A stretch of DNA of 64,000 nucleotides, taken from positions 496,001 through 560,000 of the forward strand of contig NZ_JACHBW010000002.1 in NCBI RefSeq assembly GCF_014200455.1, given 5' to 3'. Position numbers and translations under genes: made by a program. Under the pieces are notes generated by a model. That model was given only the letters and a program-made list of their open reading frames with translations. It was not told the origin of the DNA and did no database searches. Shown piece by piece: positions 39,828-52,907 of the stretch. The DNA is from Paraburkholderia bannensis (GTDB lineage: Bacteria; Pseudomonadota; Gammaproteobacteria; Burkholderiales; Burkholderiaceae). Positions within the stretch are counted from its first letter, which is position 1, and each line of letters starts with the position of its first letter.

Positions 39828-40813
39828 CAGATCACCTTCTTGGAGAACAGGTCGTGCATGTTGAGTGCGCCGATGAGTACGCCGTCGGCGTCCACCACCA
39901 GCATCTGATTGATGCGATGGCGCTCCATCAGTTCCACGGCTTCCACGGCAAGTTGATCGGGACCGATCGTGCGCGGTCCTTTGGTCATGACTGCGCTGAT
40001 CGGCAAATCGCGGAAATCGCCCACGCGTTCGAGCACGCGGCGCAGGTCGCCGTCGGTGAAGATGCCCGCCACGTGGTTATCGGCGTTGACGATCGCCGTC
40101 ATGCCCATGCGCTTGGCGGTTAGCTGGAAGAGGGCGTCGCGCACCGTGGCGTTGTCGCGCACCTGCGGGACGGCTTCGCCCGTGCGCATCACGTCGCGCA
40201 CATAGGTGAGCAGGCGGCGGCCGAGTGCGCCGCCCGGATGCGAGCGCGCAAAGTCGTCCGCGCCGAAGCCGCGCGCGTCGAGCACCGCAACCGCGAGCGC
40301 GTCCGACAGCGCGAGCGCCGCCGTGGTGCTGGCGGTCGGGGCGAGATTGAGCGGGCAGGCTTCCTTTTCCACACCGGCGTTCAGGTGCACGTCGCACAGC
40401 TTGCCGAGCGTCGATCTCGGGCGGTCGCCCGTCATGCCGATCATCTTCGCGCCGATGCGCTTGACGAGCGGCAGGATCGCCACGAGTTCTTCGGATTCGC
40501 CGGAATTGGACAGGCCGATAAAGACGTCGTCCGCCGTCACCATGCCCAGGTCGCCGTGACTCGCTTCGGCGGGATGCACGAAGAAGGCGGGCGTGCCCGT
40601 GGAGGCCAGCGTGGCCGCGAGCTTGCGGGCAATATGACCCGATTTGCCGATGCCGGAAACGACCACGCGTCCACGGCAGCTGAGGATGAGATCGACCGCG
40701 CTGACGAAGTTGTCGTCGAGCCGGTCGCGAAGCCCGCGCACGGCGTCAGCTTCGATGTCGAGCACGTCGCGAGCGAGCGTCAGCGCCCGGTCGCCATTGA
40801 TTTTCGCTATCAT
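39827..40813 (-). CDS. kdsD: D-arabinose 5-phosphate isomerase
   Basis: Converts ribulose-5-P to arabinose-5-P for Kdo synthesis. The 328-residue protein has an N-terminal SIS domain (VVSGIGKSGHIARKLAATLASTGTPAFFVHPAEASHGDLG) split here only for description, and two CBS domains (about 200-328). The ATG at 40813 gives the canonical length; a frame to 40996 lies in the divergent promoter region. It heads the kds-lpt operon and diverges from the antiporter gene. Confidence 0.96.
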   Translation of the reverse strand: MIAKINGDRALTLARDVLDIEADAVRGLRDRLDDNFVSAVDLILSCRGRVVVSGIGKSGHIARKLAATLASTGTPAFFVHPAEASHGDLGMVTADDVFIGLSNSGESEELVAILPLVKRIGAKMIGMTGDRPRSTLGKLCDVHLNAGVEKEACPLNLAPTASTTAALALSDALAVAVLDARGFGADDFARSHPGGALGRRLLTYVRDVMRTGEAVPQVRDNATVRDALFQLTAKRMGMTAIVNADNHVAGIFTDGDLRRVLERVGDFRDLPISAVMTKGPRTIGPDQLAVEAVELMERHRINQMLVVDADGVLIGALNMHDLFSKKVI

Positions 40814-41061
40814 CCGGGGAGTATAGCAAAGGCGTATGCGCGCCGCGCCAGCGCTCCCAGCGCGCGCAGCCCGTCCACCGGCGCTCGCCGGACGCCCGGC
40901 TTTCCCCAGCAGTCCGCGGTTTGACCCTCGCAGCACTTCCCAATTCGCATCGTTTGCGCCGATCATGGACCCGACCGGCGCGGGCGGAACTTTCACCGTC
41001 GGCTACGCACCTTTTGAGACGTACTTTCGGCAACCCATAAGAAACGAGGACGCTTCGCACG

Positions 41062-43059
41062 ATGATTTCACCGCTGGAAATGACGTTGTTCCTGCTGCTC
41101 GCTTCGGTGGTGGGCGTCGTGCTGTTCCGTTATCTGAATCTGCCGCCGATGCTGGGCTATCTGACGGTCGGGATTCTGGTCGGTCCGCGCGCGCTCGGCA
41201 TCGTGCCGGACACGCACGGCGCGCAGAACCTGGCGGAATTCGGCGTGGTGTTCCTGATGTTCTCGATCGGGCTGGAGTTTTCGCTTTCCAAGCTGCGCGC
41301 GATGCGGCGCGCCGTGTTCGGGCTGGGGCTCTCGCAGGTCATGGGGTCGATCGCGGTGGCGCTGCTGGTGGGACTCGCGCTCTCGCCGTGGGTGCATATC
41401 ACCTGGCAGGCCTGCGTGGCGCTGGGCGGGGCGCTGGCCATGTCGTCCACCGCCATCGTCAGCAAGATGCTGGCGGAGCGGCTGGAGATCGAATCGGAGC
41501 ATGGCCGCAACATCCTTGGCGTGCTGCTGTTCCAGGATCTGGCCGTGGTGCCGCTGCTGATCGTGATCGCGGCGTTTGGCGGCTCGTCGGCGTCGCTGAT
41601 CGAATCGCTGGGCATGGCGGCCATCAAGATCGTGCTCGCGCTGGGCATTCTGTTGTTCGTCGGCCAGAAGTTCATGACGCGCTGGTTCAACGTGGTCGCG
41701 CGGCGGCGCTCGCAGGAGCTGTTCGTGCTGAACGTGCTGCTCGTCACGCTGGGTGCGGCCTTCATCACCGATAAATTCGGCCTGTCGCTCGCGCTGGGCG
41801 CGTTTATCGCCGGGATGTTGATCGCCGAAACGCCCTACAAGCATCAGGTGGAAGAGGACATCAAGCCGTTTCGCGACGTGCTGCTGGGCCTTTTCTTCGT
41901 GACCACGGGCATGCTGCTGAACCCGCATGTGATCTGGCAGCACCCGCTCATGGTGGCCGCGTTCCTGATCGCGCCGATCGTGCTCAAGGCCGTGCTCATC
42001 ACCGCGCTCACGCGGCTCTTTGGCGCGTCGCCGGGCGTGGCCATGCGCACGGGCCTCGGGCTCGCGCAGGCGGGCGAATTCGGCTTCGTGCTGCTTAACC
42101 TGATTCTCGACAAGCATCTGGTCGATCCCACGCTGCTGCAGGCGATCCTCGCGGCGATGCTGCTGTCCATGCTGGCCGCGCCGTTCCTGATCCAGAACGC
42201 CGACCGCATCGTGCTGCGCCTGTCCTCCACAGAATGGATGCAGCAGTCGCTGATGATGACGCGCATCGCTACGCAAAGCCTCAAGCAGAGCGGCCATGTG
42301 ATCGTCTGCGGCTATGGCCGCGCGGGGCAGAACCTGGCGCGCATGCTCGAATACGAGGGGCTTTCGTATGTGGCGCTCGACCTCGACCCGGATCGCGTGG
42401 CGGCGGCGGCGGCGGCGGGCGAATCGGTGGTGTTCGGCGATGCGGCGCGGCGCGAGTCGCTGGTCGCGGCCGGCATCCATCGGGCGGCGGCGGTGGCGAT
42501 CACCTATGCGAACACGCAGTCGGCGTTTCGCGTGCTGCATCACATTCACGAACTGGAGCCGACTCTCCCGGTGATCGTGCGCACCGTCGACGACGCCGAT
42601 CTCGAACGCCTGCTCGCCGCGGGCGCAACCGAGGTGATCCCGGAAATCGTCGAAGGCAGCCTGATGCTGGCCTCGCACATGCTGGTGCTGATGGGCGTGC
42701 CGATGCGCCGCGTGGTGCGCCGGGTGGAAGAACTGCGCGACGAACGTTACAGCCTGCTGCGCGGCTACTTCCACGGCACCGACGATGCCGGCGAGGACGG
42801 TCACGAGCAGGTGCGGCTACAATCCGTACCGGTCGACGAGCGCGCCGACGCCGTGGGCCGCACGCTCGCGGAACTGGGGCTGGCCGACCTCGGCGTGGTC
42901 GTGACGGCGATCCGCCGCCACGGCATCCGCGGCGTGGAGCCGGACCCGTCCACCAAGCTGCGCGAAGCCGACATCGTCGTGCTGCGCGGCCTGCCCGAGC
43001 AGCTCGCGCTGGCCGAGGAGCGTCTGTCGCGCCACCGCAAGGCGGGCGCGACGGCCTGA
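41062..43059 (+). CDS. CPA2 monovalent cation/proton antiporter, KefB/YbaL-like
   Basis: A 665-residue membrane protein with about 12 spans in the Na+/H+ exchanger domain (residues 1-380; [55 protein letters not shown]), a TrkA-N/RCK NAD-binding domain (about 410-530; [19 protein letters not shown]) and a TrkA-C domain (about 575-660). The build matches potassium efflux systems of the KefB/YbaL kind. No KefF/KefG partner is adjacent, so glutathione gating is uncertain. It diverges from kdsD. Confidence 0.88.
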   Translation: MISPLEMTLFLLLASVVGVVLFRYLNLPPMLGYLTVGILVGPRALGIVPDTHGAQNLAEFGVVFLMFSIGLEFSLSKLRAMRRAVFGLGLSQVMGSIAVALLVGLALSPWVHITWQACVALGGALAMSSTAIVSKMLAERLEIESEHGRNILGVLLFQDLAVVPLLIVIAAFGGSSASLIESLGMAAIKIVLALGILLFVGQKFMTRWFNVVARRRSQELFVLNVLLVTLGAAFITDKFGLSLALGAFIAGMLIAETPYKHQVEEDIKPFRDVLLGLFFVTTGMLLNPHVIWQHPLMVAAFLIAPIVLKAVLITALTRLFGASPGVAMRTGLGLAQAGEFGFVLLNLILDKHLVDPTLLQAILAAMLLSMLAAPFLIQNADRIVLRLSSTEWMQQSLMMTRIATQSLKQSGHVIVCGYGRAGQNLARMLEYEGLSYVALDLDPDRVAAAAAAGESVVFGDAARRESLVAAGIHRAAAVAITYANTQSAFRVLHHIHELEPTLPVIVRTVDDADLERLLAAGATEVIPEIVEGSLMLASHMLVLMGVPMRRVVRRVEELRDERYSLLRGYFHGTDDAGEDGHEQVRLQSVPVDERADAVGRTLAELGLADLGVVVTAIRRHGIRGVEPDPSTKLREADIVVLRGLPEQLALAEERLSRHRKAGATA

Positions 43060-43141
43060 GCGCCGCTGGGCCTTTCGGGGTCCCGCCCCGTTATCCGGCC
43101 CGCCTCTATCTATCTGTTACTCGTTACTACCCGGAGAAATC

Positions 43142-43708
43142 ATGTCCAACGCACCTGCGAACGCGAGCGTCGATCCTGCGCAGTTCGTAAATAGCCTGAT
43201 CCGCACGGTGCCTGACTGGCCTCAGCCGGGAGTGCAGTTCCGCGACATCACGCCGCTCATCGGCGACCCGAAGGGTCTGCGCGTGCTGATCGACCTGCTG
43301 GTCGAGCGTTACGTGGGCATGAAGCTCGACCGCATCGCGGGTCTGGACGCGCGCGGTTTCATCATCGGGCCGATCGTCGCCTATGAGTTGAACGTGGGTT
43401 TCGTGCCGATCCGCAAGATCGGCAAGCTGCCGTACAAGACGGTTTCGGAAACCTACAAGCTCGAATACGGCGAATCGACGGTGGAGATTCACGAGGACGC
43501 GGTCAGCCAGGGCGAGCGCGTCGTGATCGTCGACGATCTGATCGCCACGGGCGGCACCATGCTCGCGGGCAAGCGGCTGCTGGAGCGTCTGGGCGCAACG
43601 GTAGTGGAAGGCGCGGCGATCATCGACCTGCCGGAACTGGGCGGCTCGAAGCTGCTCACCGAATCGGGCCTGCCGCTTTACACCATCACGTCGTTCGGCG
43701 GACATTGA
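43142..43708 (+). CDS. apt: adenine phosphoribosyltransferase
   Basis: Salvages adenine with PRPP to AMP. The 188-residue protein has [59 protein letters not shown] and the PRPP loop [14 protein letters not shown]. Normal length. It is flanked by the antiporter and a LysE-type gene on the same strand. Confidence 0.96.
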   Translation: MSNAPANASVDPAQFVNSLIRTVPDWPQPGVQFRDITPLIGDPKGLRVLIDLLVERYVGMKLDRIAGLDARGFIIGPIVAYELNVGFVPIRKIGKLPYKTVSETYKLEYGESTVEIHEDAVSQGERVVIVDDLIATGGTMLAGKRLLERLGATVVEGAAIIDLPELGGSKLLTESGLPLYTITSFGGH

Positions 43709-43738
43709 TTCCGCGGATTTCACGGAGGCCCTGAGGCC

Positions 43739-44365
43739 ATGCCCAATTTCGCGCTCTTTCTCGCGACTTCGCTCGCCATCACTTTCGCGCCCGGTCCGGA
43801 TAATCTCCAGGTGCTCGCGCGCGGCATCTCGCAGGGCCGCGCCGCCGGTCTGGTGTCCGCGCTCGGCTTTGCCGCCGGCGTGACGTTCCACACCACGCTG
43901 GCCGCGCTGGGTATCGCCGCGCTGCTGCGTTCGTCGCCGCTGGCGTTCCAGATTCTCAAGCTCGCGGGTGCGGCCTACCTGATCTGGATCGGCGTGAAGG
44001 CGCTGCGCAGCCAGGGCCTGGCTTCTGCGGGCGACCGGCCGCGTCAGCCGCTCTCGACGATCTTTCGCCAGAGCGTGCTCGGCAACGTGATGAACCCGAA
44101 GGTCACGCTGTTCTTCGTGGTGTTCCTGCCGCAGTTTGTCGATACGCATGGCGCACAAAGCGGCGCGCAAAGCGTGACGCTGCAGATGCTCGAACTGGGC
44201 GTGGTGTTCATGCTGCAAACGGTGGTGGTGTTTTCGATCTTCGGCCTGTGCGCGGGCACCATCGGCGGCTGGCTCAAGCGCCGTCCGCGCGCGGGCGTGT
44301 GGCTCGACCGCCTCGCGGGCCTGACCTTCATCGCCATCGGCATGCGCATTGCACTGCGCGATTGA
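43739..44365 (+). CDS. LysE-family exporter
   Basis: A 208-residue membrane protein with about six spans of the LysE/RhtB superfamily, which exports amino acids or derivatives. Visible are the N-terminal FLATSLAITFAPGPDNLQVLARG motif (given in part), KLAGAAYLIWIGVKALR and NVMNPKVTLFFVVFLPQFV. Its C-terminus overlaps none of the next gene; the Nudix gene starts 28 bases on. The substrate cannot be told. Confidence 0.88.
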   Translation: MPNFALFLATSLAITFAPGPDNLQVLARGISQGRAAGLVSALGFAAGVTFHTTLAALGIAALLRSSPLAFQILKLAGAAYLIWIGVKALRSQGLASAGDRPRQPLSTIFRQSVLGNVMNPKVTLFFVVFLPQFVDTHGAQSGAQSVTLQMLELGVVFMLQTVVVFSIFGLCAGTIGGWLKRRPRAGVWLDRLAGLTFIAIGMRIALRD

Positions 44366-44393
44366 ACTTGCCGCACGACTACCGGATGACCCG

Positions 44394-45263
44394 ATGAGCT
44401 TGCCTTGCATCCTTGACGCGCGCCGCTTCGACGCCGCCGCGCACCTGCCGTTTTACTTCGGCGACGAGCGCGTGGGCTGGATTCGCCGCGCCGACGTCCC
44501 GCTGCTGGCGCGTTGGCCCGATGTCTTCACCATCGTCGATGCCGGGCCGGACGCGCATGTCGCGCTCGGCGCCGGGTTCGACAACGTCACGGCCCGCAGC
44601 GCGGCGCTGGGATCGGTGATTGGCGCGCTTGCCGCCGAGGGCCGCATTCCGGGCTGGCGCAACGAGACCTACGCGATCCGCAACCGCTTCGACGCGCCGC
44701 CGCTTGCCTTTATCGAGCGCGCCGCCTCGCGCTTCTTCGGCACCATGACCTACGCGGTGCATCTGAACGGCGTCGTAGAATATGCGGCCACGGCAGCGGG
44801 GAAAGCTCCGCAGTTGTGGATCGCGCGCCGCAGCGACACCAAGGCCACCGACCCCGGCATGCTCGACAACGTCGTGGCGGGCGGCATCGGCTGGGGCCTG
44901 GGCGTCGAGGCGACGCTTGCGAAGGAGTGCTGGGAAGAGGCGGGGATCGCCGCCGAACTGGCCGCGCGCGCCACGCCGGGCCGCACCGCACATGTGCTGC
45001 AGTCGCTGCCCGAAGGCACTCAGGCCGAGCAGATTTTCGTCTACGACCTCGTGTTGCCCGAAGATTTCGTGCCGCACAATCAGGACGGCGAAGTGGGCGA
45101 GCACCGCCTCGCGGGCATCGAGGAAACCGCGCGCTGGATCGAGGAAGGCCGAATGACGGTCGACGCGAGTCTCGCGACGCTCGACCTGCTGCTGCGCCGC
45201 CAATGGATCGACGAAGACGCGTGCGAGGGCATCGCCGCGATCTTCGAACCACCGACGCTGTGA
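44394..45263 (+). CDS. DUF4743 Nudix hydrolase
   Basis: A 289-residue two-part protein: an N-terminal DUF4743 region (about 1-120; FYFGDERVGWIRRADVPLL) and a Nudix domain (about 120-270). The Nudix box is of the TPK/Tnr3-related type, reading GGIGWGLGVEATL then AKECWEEAGI; the usual Arg is Lys and the first glutamate is displaced. Related Nudix proteins act on damaged thiamine diphosphate or similar diphosphates in yeast and plants. The ATG at 44394 is taken; an upstream frame overlaps the LysE gene. Confidence 0.83.
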   Translation: MSLPCILDARRFDAAAHLPFYFGDERVGWIRRADVPLLARWPDVFTIVDAGPDAHVALGAGFDNVTARSAALGSVIGALAAEGRIPGWRNETYAIRNRFDAPPLAFIERAASRFFGTMTYAVHLNGVVEYAATAAGKAPQLWIARRSDTKATDPGMLDNVVAGGIGWGLGVEATLAKECWEEAGIAAELAARATPGRTAHVLQSLPEGTQAEQIFVYDLVLPEDFVPHNQDGEVGEHRLAGIEETARWIEEGRMTVDASLATLDLLLRRQWIDEDACEGIAAIFEPPTL

Positions 45264-45333
45264 AAGGGCGTTGGATTTTTTACTCGCTAAAGCCCTTTTG
45301 AATCACAAAGAAATGACGGGAGTTACCAAGGTC

Positions 45334-46203
45334 ATGTCGACCGATCACAGCTTCATTCTCAATCTGTCGTGCGCCGACCGGCCGGGCATCGTGCATGCCG
45401 TGTCGGGTTTTCTGTTCGAGCGCGGCAGCAATATCCTCGATTCAGCGCAGTTTGGCGACAGCCACACGAGCGAATTCTTCATGCGCGTGCACTTCCAGCA
45501 AGTGGGCGGCGACCCGGGCCTCGACGGCCTGCGCGCGGCGTTTGCGCCGCTGGCCGAAGAGTTCGACATGCGCTGGGAGCTGCAGGACGCGAACGTGAAG
45601 CCGCGCGTGATCATCATGGTGTCGAAGATCGGCCACTGCCTGAACGACCTGCTGTTCCGCTACCGCACCGGCCAGTTGCCGATTGAAATCCCTGCGATCA
45701 TCTCGAATCACAAGGACTTCTATCAGCTGGCGGCGAGCTACAACATTCCGTTCCATCACTTCCCGCTGCTCGGCGGCACGGCTGCCGACAAGGCCGCGCA
45801 GGAAGCGCGTGTGCTGGAAGTGATCAACAACGAACGCGCCGATCTGGTGGTGCTCGCGCGCTACATGCAGATTCTCTCGCCGCAGCTGTGCGATGCGCTG
45901 GAAGGCCGCGCAATCAACATTCACCACTCGTTCCTGCCGAGCTTCAAGGGTGCAAAGCCTTACTACCAGGCGTTCGACCGCGGCGTGAAGCTGATTGGCG
46001 CGACGGCGCATTATGTGACGTCGGACCTGGACGAAGGCCCGATCATCGAGCAGGAAGTCGAGCGCGTGGACCACAACATGACGCCGGAGCAGCTGACGGC
46101 GATCGGCCGCGACGTGGAATGCGTGACGCTCGCGCGTGCAGTGAAGTGGCACGTGGAGCACCGCATTTTGCTGAACGGGCACAAGACGGTGGTTTTCCGT
46201 TGA
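45334..46203 (+). CDS. purU: formyltetrahydrofolate deformylase
   Basis: Hydrolyses 10-formyl-THF to formate and THF, balancing one-carbon pools. The 289-residue protein begins with an ACT domain (STDHSFILNLSCADRPGIV) and continues with the formyltransferase fold carrying the catalytic Asn/His in INIHHSFLPSFKGAKPY and the Asp in VTSDLDEGPIIEQ. GGGAG (45318-45322) precedes the ATG at 45334; an in-frame ATG at 45313 is the alternative. A bidirectional terminator follows. Confidence 0.96.
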   Translation: MSTDHSFILNLSCADRPGIVHAVSGFLFERGSNILDSAQFGDSHTSEFFMRVHFQQVGGDPGLDGLRAAFAPLAEEFDMRWELQDANVKPRVIIMVSKIGHCLNDLLFRYRTGQLPIEIPAIISNHKDFYQLAASYNIPFHHFPLLGGTAADKAAQEARVLEVINNERADLVVLARYMQILSPQLCDALEGRAINIHHSFLPSFKGAKPYYQAFDRGVKLIGATAHYVTSDLDEGPIIEQEVERVDHNMTPEQLTAIGRDVECVTLARAVKWHVEHRILLNGHKTVVFR

Positions 46204-46228
46204 GCTGAGCTTTTGCTGCGTAGTAACG

Positions 46229-46255
46229 AAAATGGCCGCGAAAGCGGCCATTTTT
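46229..46255. terminator. bidirectional terminator, purU / AI-2E family gene
   Basis: Stem AAAATGGCCGC/GCGGCCATTTT (46229-46239 / 46244-46254) with a GAAA tetraloop, T-run on the right and A-run on the left, between convergent genes. Confidence 0.92.
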
Positions 46256-46273
46256 CATCGCGCATCGCAAGCC

Positions 46274-47371
46274 TCAAACCAGCCGCAGATAAATCAGCTC
46301 GCGCTTGATATACGCGTAGAAAATCGGCGCGGCGATCACGCCCTGGATGCCGAATGCGGCTTCCATCACCAGCATCGCCATCAACAATTCCCAGGTGCGC
46401 GCCTCGATCTGGCCGCCCACGATGCGCGCGTTCAGGAAGTATTCGAGCTTGTGGATCAGGATCAGGAACGCCAGCGCCGTCACCGCCGCCGGCAGGCTGA
46501 CCGTGAGCGCGATCGCCACGATCAGCGTGTTCGAAATCAGATTGCCGATCACCGGCAGCAGGCCTACCACGAAGGTCACCACCACCAGCATCTTTGCAAG
46601 CGGCAGCGGCGCGTGCACCACCGGCAGCACCAGCAGCAGGAACAGCCCCGTGAAAACGGTGTTGATGGCCGAAATCTTCACCTGCGCGAACACGATGCGG
46701 CGAAACGCGTCCGCGAAACGCGAGACGCGCGCGACAAACGCCGTCGACAGCGGCAGCCGCGTGGCGTTCTTCTGCGCACCGATCGCGATGATCGCGCCGA
46801 TGATCATGCCAATCACGATATGACCCAGGATGCGCGCCGCGTTCTTGCCGCCCTGGCCAAGCTGGGTGGCGTGCTCGTGCATCAGCGCGAGCGCCTTGAG
46901 CTTCATCTGCGCGACGTCCACGGGCAGATAGGAGGCGATGGCGTCGGGAATGCGCCCGCGCGCCTGATCGACGAAGGTCATCATCTGCGCCATGACCTTC
47001 TGCACGCTCGGCACGTCGTTTTCGAACTGCTCGATTACGCCCACCGTGAGGCCGGTGAGCACGCCCACGATCACGATCGACACCAGCACCACCGAAAGCC
47101 AGCGCGCGCGGCTGCTCGACATGCGCCGCTCGATCAGCGGTGAAATCGTGTGCACGAGTTGATAGACGAGCATGCCCGCGAGCAGGGCGCCGAGCAGGTT
47201 CAGATGCAGCACCGCCCACATCCCGCCGATCGCGGCCAGGTAGCTGCCGATTTCCACCGCCGACAGCTTCGGCAAGCTCATATCGCTCGTGAGCCTCACG
47301 GGCCGGGGCCGCAGATCGCGCACCTGCTGCTTGTCGTTCGCTGTGTCGGTCGCTTCGTTGCGCTTGGCCAT
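46274..47371 (-). CDS. AI-2E family (PerM/YdiK-like) membrane protein
   Basis: A 365-residue membrane protein of the AI-2E exporter (PerM) family with about seven to eight spans: an N-terminal pair around AVEIGSYLAAIGGMWAVLHL and a C-terminal group with LLLVLPVVHAPLP, VGLLPVIGNLISNTLIVA and GVIAAPIFYAYIKREL. Some members export the quorum signal AI-2, others act as Na+/H+ or permease-like transporters, so the substrate is open. It is transcribed toward purU and separated from uvrA by 133 bases. Confidence 0.87.
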   Translation of the reverse strand: MAKRNEATDTANDKQQVRDLRPRPVRLTSDMSLPKLSAVEIGSYLAAIGGMWAVLHLNLLGALLAGMLVYQLVHTISPLIERRMSSSRARWLSVVLVSIVIVGVLTGLTVGVIEQFENDVPSVQKVMAQMMTFVDQARGRIPDAIASYLPVDVAQMKLKALALMHEHATQLGQGGKNAARILGHIVIGMIIGAIIAIGAQKNATRLPLSTAFVARVSRFADAFRRIVFAQVKISAINTVFTGLFLLLVLPVVHAPLPLAKMLVVVTFVVGLLPVIGNLISNTLIVAIALTVSLPAAVTALAFLILIHKLEYFLNARIVGGQIEARTWELLMAMLVMEAAFGIQGVIAAPIFYAYIKRELIYLRLV

Positions 47372-47504
47372 GTTGCGTGTATTCCGTCCCCAGACCCTTG
47401 GGGGCGCGCGGCCCCCGTTCCGTTGTGTGCGCAGCCTTAGTGAAAACCTGCGCTGCGTGTTTGCCCAGCTTGTTGCCCGACTCTGTTTCTGACTGCGTGA
47501 CCCA

Positions 47505-50405
<2,901 letters not shown>

Positions 50406-50650
50406 GAACCTGCGGGAGAAAGGGAGGCTAAACCTGCTACTATAACGACTTTTCCAGACCGCCGTTACGGCTTCCTGACGGTCTTTGAAAGGGTCCTGAC
50501 GTGCGCCTGACGCATCGTACGCGGGCCCTGCAAGCGAAGCGACTGCTCTTGCATGCGACCCAGGCCTGCGCGCCGGGCCACGGTCGGCGCCACCGGCGCT
50601 CATGACCGCACGACCGGTGGGCAGCGGCGGCCTAAACACAAAACGCTCCG

Positions 50651-51856
50651 ATGTCCTCCAACTCACCCGCTACCTCTTCACGCATGAGCGCGCCCGAAGT
50701 GCGCGCGACCGTGTCGCTTGCCGCGATCTTCGCGCTGCGCATGCTGGGCCTGTTCATGATCATGCCGGTGTTTTCGGTGTACGCGAAAACCATTCCCGGC
50801 GGCGACAACGTGCTGCTGGTCGGCATTGCGCTGGGCGCGTACGGCGTCACGCAGTCGCTTCTGTACATCTTCTACGGCTGGATTTCCGACAAGATCGGGC
50901 GCAAACCCGTGATCGCAGCGGGCCTTGTGATCTTCGCGATCGGCAGCTTCGTCGCGGCGGGCGCGCATGACATGACGTGGATTATCGTCGGTCGGGTGAT
51001 TCAGGGCATGGGCGCGGTGTCGTCGGCAGTGCTCGCCTTTATCGCCGATCTGACCTCGGAGCAGAACCGCACCAAGGCCATGGCGATGGTGGGCGGCTCG
51101 ATCGGCCTGTCCTTCGCGGTGGCGATCGTGGGTGCGCCGGTGGTGTTCCACTGGCTCGGCATGAGCGGCCTGTTCGCGGTGGTGGGCGTGTTCTCGATCC
51201 TCGCCGTGGGCGTGGTGCTGTGGGTGGTGCCCGATGCGCCCAAGCCCGTGCATGTGCGCGCGCCGTTCTCCGAAGTCCTGCATAACGTGGAACTGTTGCG
51301 CCTGAATTTCGGCGTGCTGGTGCTGCATGCCACGCAGACGGCGCTGTTCCTCGTGGTGCCGCGTCTGCTCGTCGATGCCGGTCTGCCGGTCGCGGCACAC
51401 TGGAAAATTTACCTGCCGGTGATGGGCCTGTCTTTTGTCCTGATGGTGCCTGCCATCATTGCGGCAGAGAAGAAGGGCAAGATGAAGGCGGTGGTGGTAT
51501 CGGCCATTGGCCTTATCCTGATTGGCCAGCTTCTGCTCGGCTCGCTTGCGCATACCATTGCAATCGTGGCGGCCGTGCTGTTCGTCTACTTCCTCGGCTT
51601 CAATATTCTGGAAGCGTCGCAGCCTTCGCTGGTGTCGAAGCTCGCGCCTGGCACCCGCAAGGGCGCGGCCACCGGCGTGTACAACACCACGCAGTCGATC
51701 GGCCTCGCGCTGGGCGGCCTGGTGGGCGGCTGGATGCTCAAGCACGAAGGAGCAAGCGCGGTTTTCTATGCGTGCTCTGGGCTGGTTCTGTGCTGGCTTA
51801 TAATCGCGGCCAATATGAAGGCTCCGCCCAAACGGGCCGAAGCCAGACAGGCGTAA
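50651..51856 (+). CDS. MFS transporter (YajR-like)
   Basis: A 401-residue major facilitator with 12 predicted spans. Visible are the N-terminal [20 protein letters not shown], the loop 2-3 motif A in [33 protein letters not shown], and [15 protein letters not shown] in the second half. The family groups with drug/proton antiporters such as YajR, but without the YAM domain. It lies between uvrA (divergent) and ssb (125 bases downstream), an order common in Burkholderiaceae. The substrate is unknown. Confidence 0.88.
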   Translation: MSSNSPATSSRMSAPEVRATVSLAAIFALRMLGLFMIMPVFSVYAKTIPGGDNVLLVGIALGAYGVTQSLLYIFYGWISDKIGRKPVIAAGLVIFAIGSFVAAGAHDMTWIIVGRVIQGMGAVSSAVLAFIADLTSEQNRTKAMAMVGGSIGLSFAVAIVGAPVVFHWLGMSGLFAVVGVFSILAVGVVLWVVPDAPKPVHVRAPFSEVLHNVELLRLNFGVLVLHATQTALFLVVPRLLVDAGLPVAAHWKIYLPVMGLSFVLMVPAIIAAEKKGKMKAVVVSAIGLILIGQLLLGSLAHTIAIVAAVLFVYFLGFNILEASQPSLVSKLAPGTRKGAATGVYNTTQSIGLALGGLVGGWMLKHEGASAVFYACSGLVLCWLIIAANMKAPPKRAEARQA

Positions 51857-51981
51857 GCCTCAACAGACACATTGGCGAACAGCGGTTCGCGCCCGGCAGT
51901 CGCGCAATGACTGCAATGCGTGCGCATCGAGCAACATGAGCGCGCGGCCGCTTCTCGCAACTGAATCAACAGGAGAATTTC

Positions 51982-52524
51982 ATGGCATCCGTGAACAAGG
52001 TGATCCTCGTCGGCAATCTCGGCGCCGAGCCGGAAGTGCGCTATCTGCCGAGCGGCGACGCCGTGGCGAACATCCGCCTCGCAACGACCGACCGCTATAA
52101 GGACAAGGCGTCCGGCGAGTTCAAGGAAATGACCGAATGGCACCGCGTGGCGTTCTTCGGCCGTCTGGCTGAGATCGTCTCGCAATACCTGAAGAAGGGT
52201 TCGTCGGTGTATATCGAAGGCCGCATCCGCACGCGCAAGTGGCAGGCGCAGGACGGCACCGACCGTTACTCGACGGAAATCGTCGCGGATCAGATGCAGA
52301 TGCTGGGCGGCCGCAGCGGCGCCGGTGCATCGGCAGACGCCGATATGGGCGACGACGGCGGTTACAGCCAGCAGTCGTCGGCGCCGCGCGGCGGTGGCCG
52401 TGCTTCGGGCGGCAACGCGGGCGGCGGCGCTCCGCGTTCGAGCGGCGGCGCTAGCGGCGGTGGCCGCCCGAGCGCCCCGGCTGGCGGCGGCTTCGACGAA
52501 ATGGACGACGATATTCCGTTCTGA
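51982..52524 (+). CDS. ssb: single-stranded DNA-binding protein
   Basis: Binds and protects ssDNA in replication, repair and recombination. The 180-residue protein has the OB-fold ([20 protein letters not shown] ... [21 protein letters not shown]), a Gly/Ser/Ala-rich linker (about 115-170) and the conserved acidic tail ending DDDIPF that recruits partner proteins. AGGAG precedes the ATG. A strong terminator follows. Confidence 0.97.
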   Translation: MASVNKVILVGNLGAEPEVRYLPSGDAVANIRLATTDRYKDKASGEFKEMTEWHRVAFFGRLAEIVSQYLKKGSSVYIEGRIRTRKWQAQDGTDRYSTEIVADQMQMLGGRSGAGASADADMGDDGGYSQQSSAPRGGGRASGGNAGGGAPRSSGGASGGGRPSAPAGGGFDEMDDDIPF

Positions 52525-52550
52525 GCGTCCGGCCACGCAGCATCCCATTC

Positions 52551-52589
52551 AAAACGCCCTTGCAGCATTGCCGCTGCAAGGGCGTTTTT
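52551..52589 (+). terminator. rho-independent terminator of ssb
   Basis: A 16-bp perfect stem (52551-52566 / 52573-52588) with a six-base loop, ending in a T-run to 52589. It lies 27 bases past the ssb stop. Confidence 0.93.
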
Positions 52590-52698
52590 CGTTGGGGTTT
52601 CGCTTTTCGTATTCCTCCGATTCAGGCGACGAGGCGCGCTCCCTAAGCTGATTTCCCACGACGCGCGGCAGGATGCTGCGCCCCACCGGAGTTCAGCC

Positions 52699-52815
52699 AT
52701 GAGTCCCAGCCCGCTTATCGATCTCACCCGCCTGCAGCAGATTCCCGCTGCGTCTTACTCGCGCGCTTCGGCGTCCGGTTGCTTCGTCGCTTTCTTGCGG
52801 CGCTTTTTTGGCTGA
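52699..52815 (+). CDS. possible 38-aa small ORF upstream of the YheO-type regulator
   Basis: ATG at 52699 preceded by GGAG with seven-base spacing, then 38 codons and a TGA. The peptide starts MSPSPLIDLTRLQQIP and ends CFVAFLRRFFG, an amphipathic, basic-aromatic C-terminus. It lies between the ssb terminator and the regulator, 86 bases before the latter's start. The ribosome site is good but the ORF is too short to be sure of; no known family is recognised. Confidence 0.33.
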   Translation: MSPSPLIDLTRLQQIPAASYSRASASGCFVAFLRRFFG

Positions 52816-52821
52816 ACTTAT

Positions 52822-52907
52822 CGACAGAATTTTTTGGCAACCCAACGTTTTGTCGAACGGTTTTGTCGGAGGGGGTTGACATTTTGTCGTAAACCGTCAA
52901 AATGTCA
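52822..52907. promoter_or_regulatory. operator-like repeat cluster at the start of the YheO-type regulator
   Basis: A perfect 10-bp inverted repeat TGACATTTTG (52877-52886) / CAAAATGTCA (52898-52907), 11-base spacer, covers the first ATG (52902) of the regulator. TTTTGTCG occurs three times (52848-52855, 52861-52868, 52882-52889), and a related inverted copy CGACAGAA is at 52822-52829. TTGACA at 52876-52881 could be a -35 element. This looks like an autoregulatory or repressor site; function is inferred. Confidence 0.6.

Noticed and set aside
50406-50650. LexA (SOS) box upstream of uvrA
   Set aside because: The best stretch (CTG...TATAG near 50425-50450, complement) lacks the second CAG half. 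uvrA is often SOS-controlled, but no consensus box is visible here.
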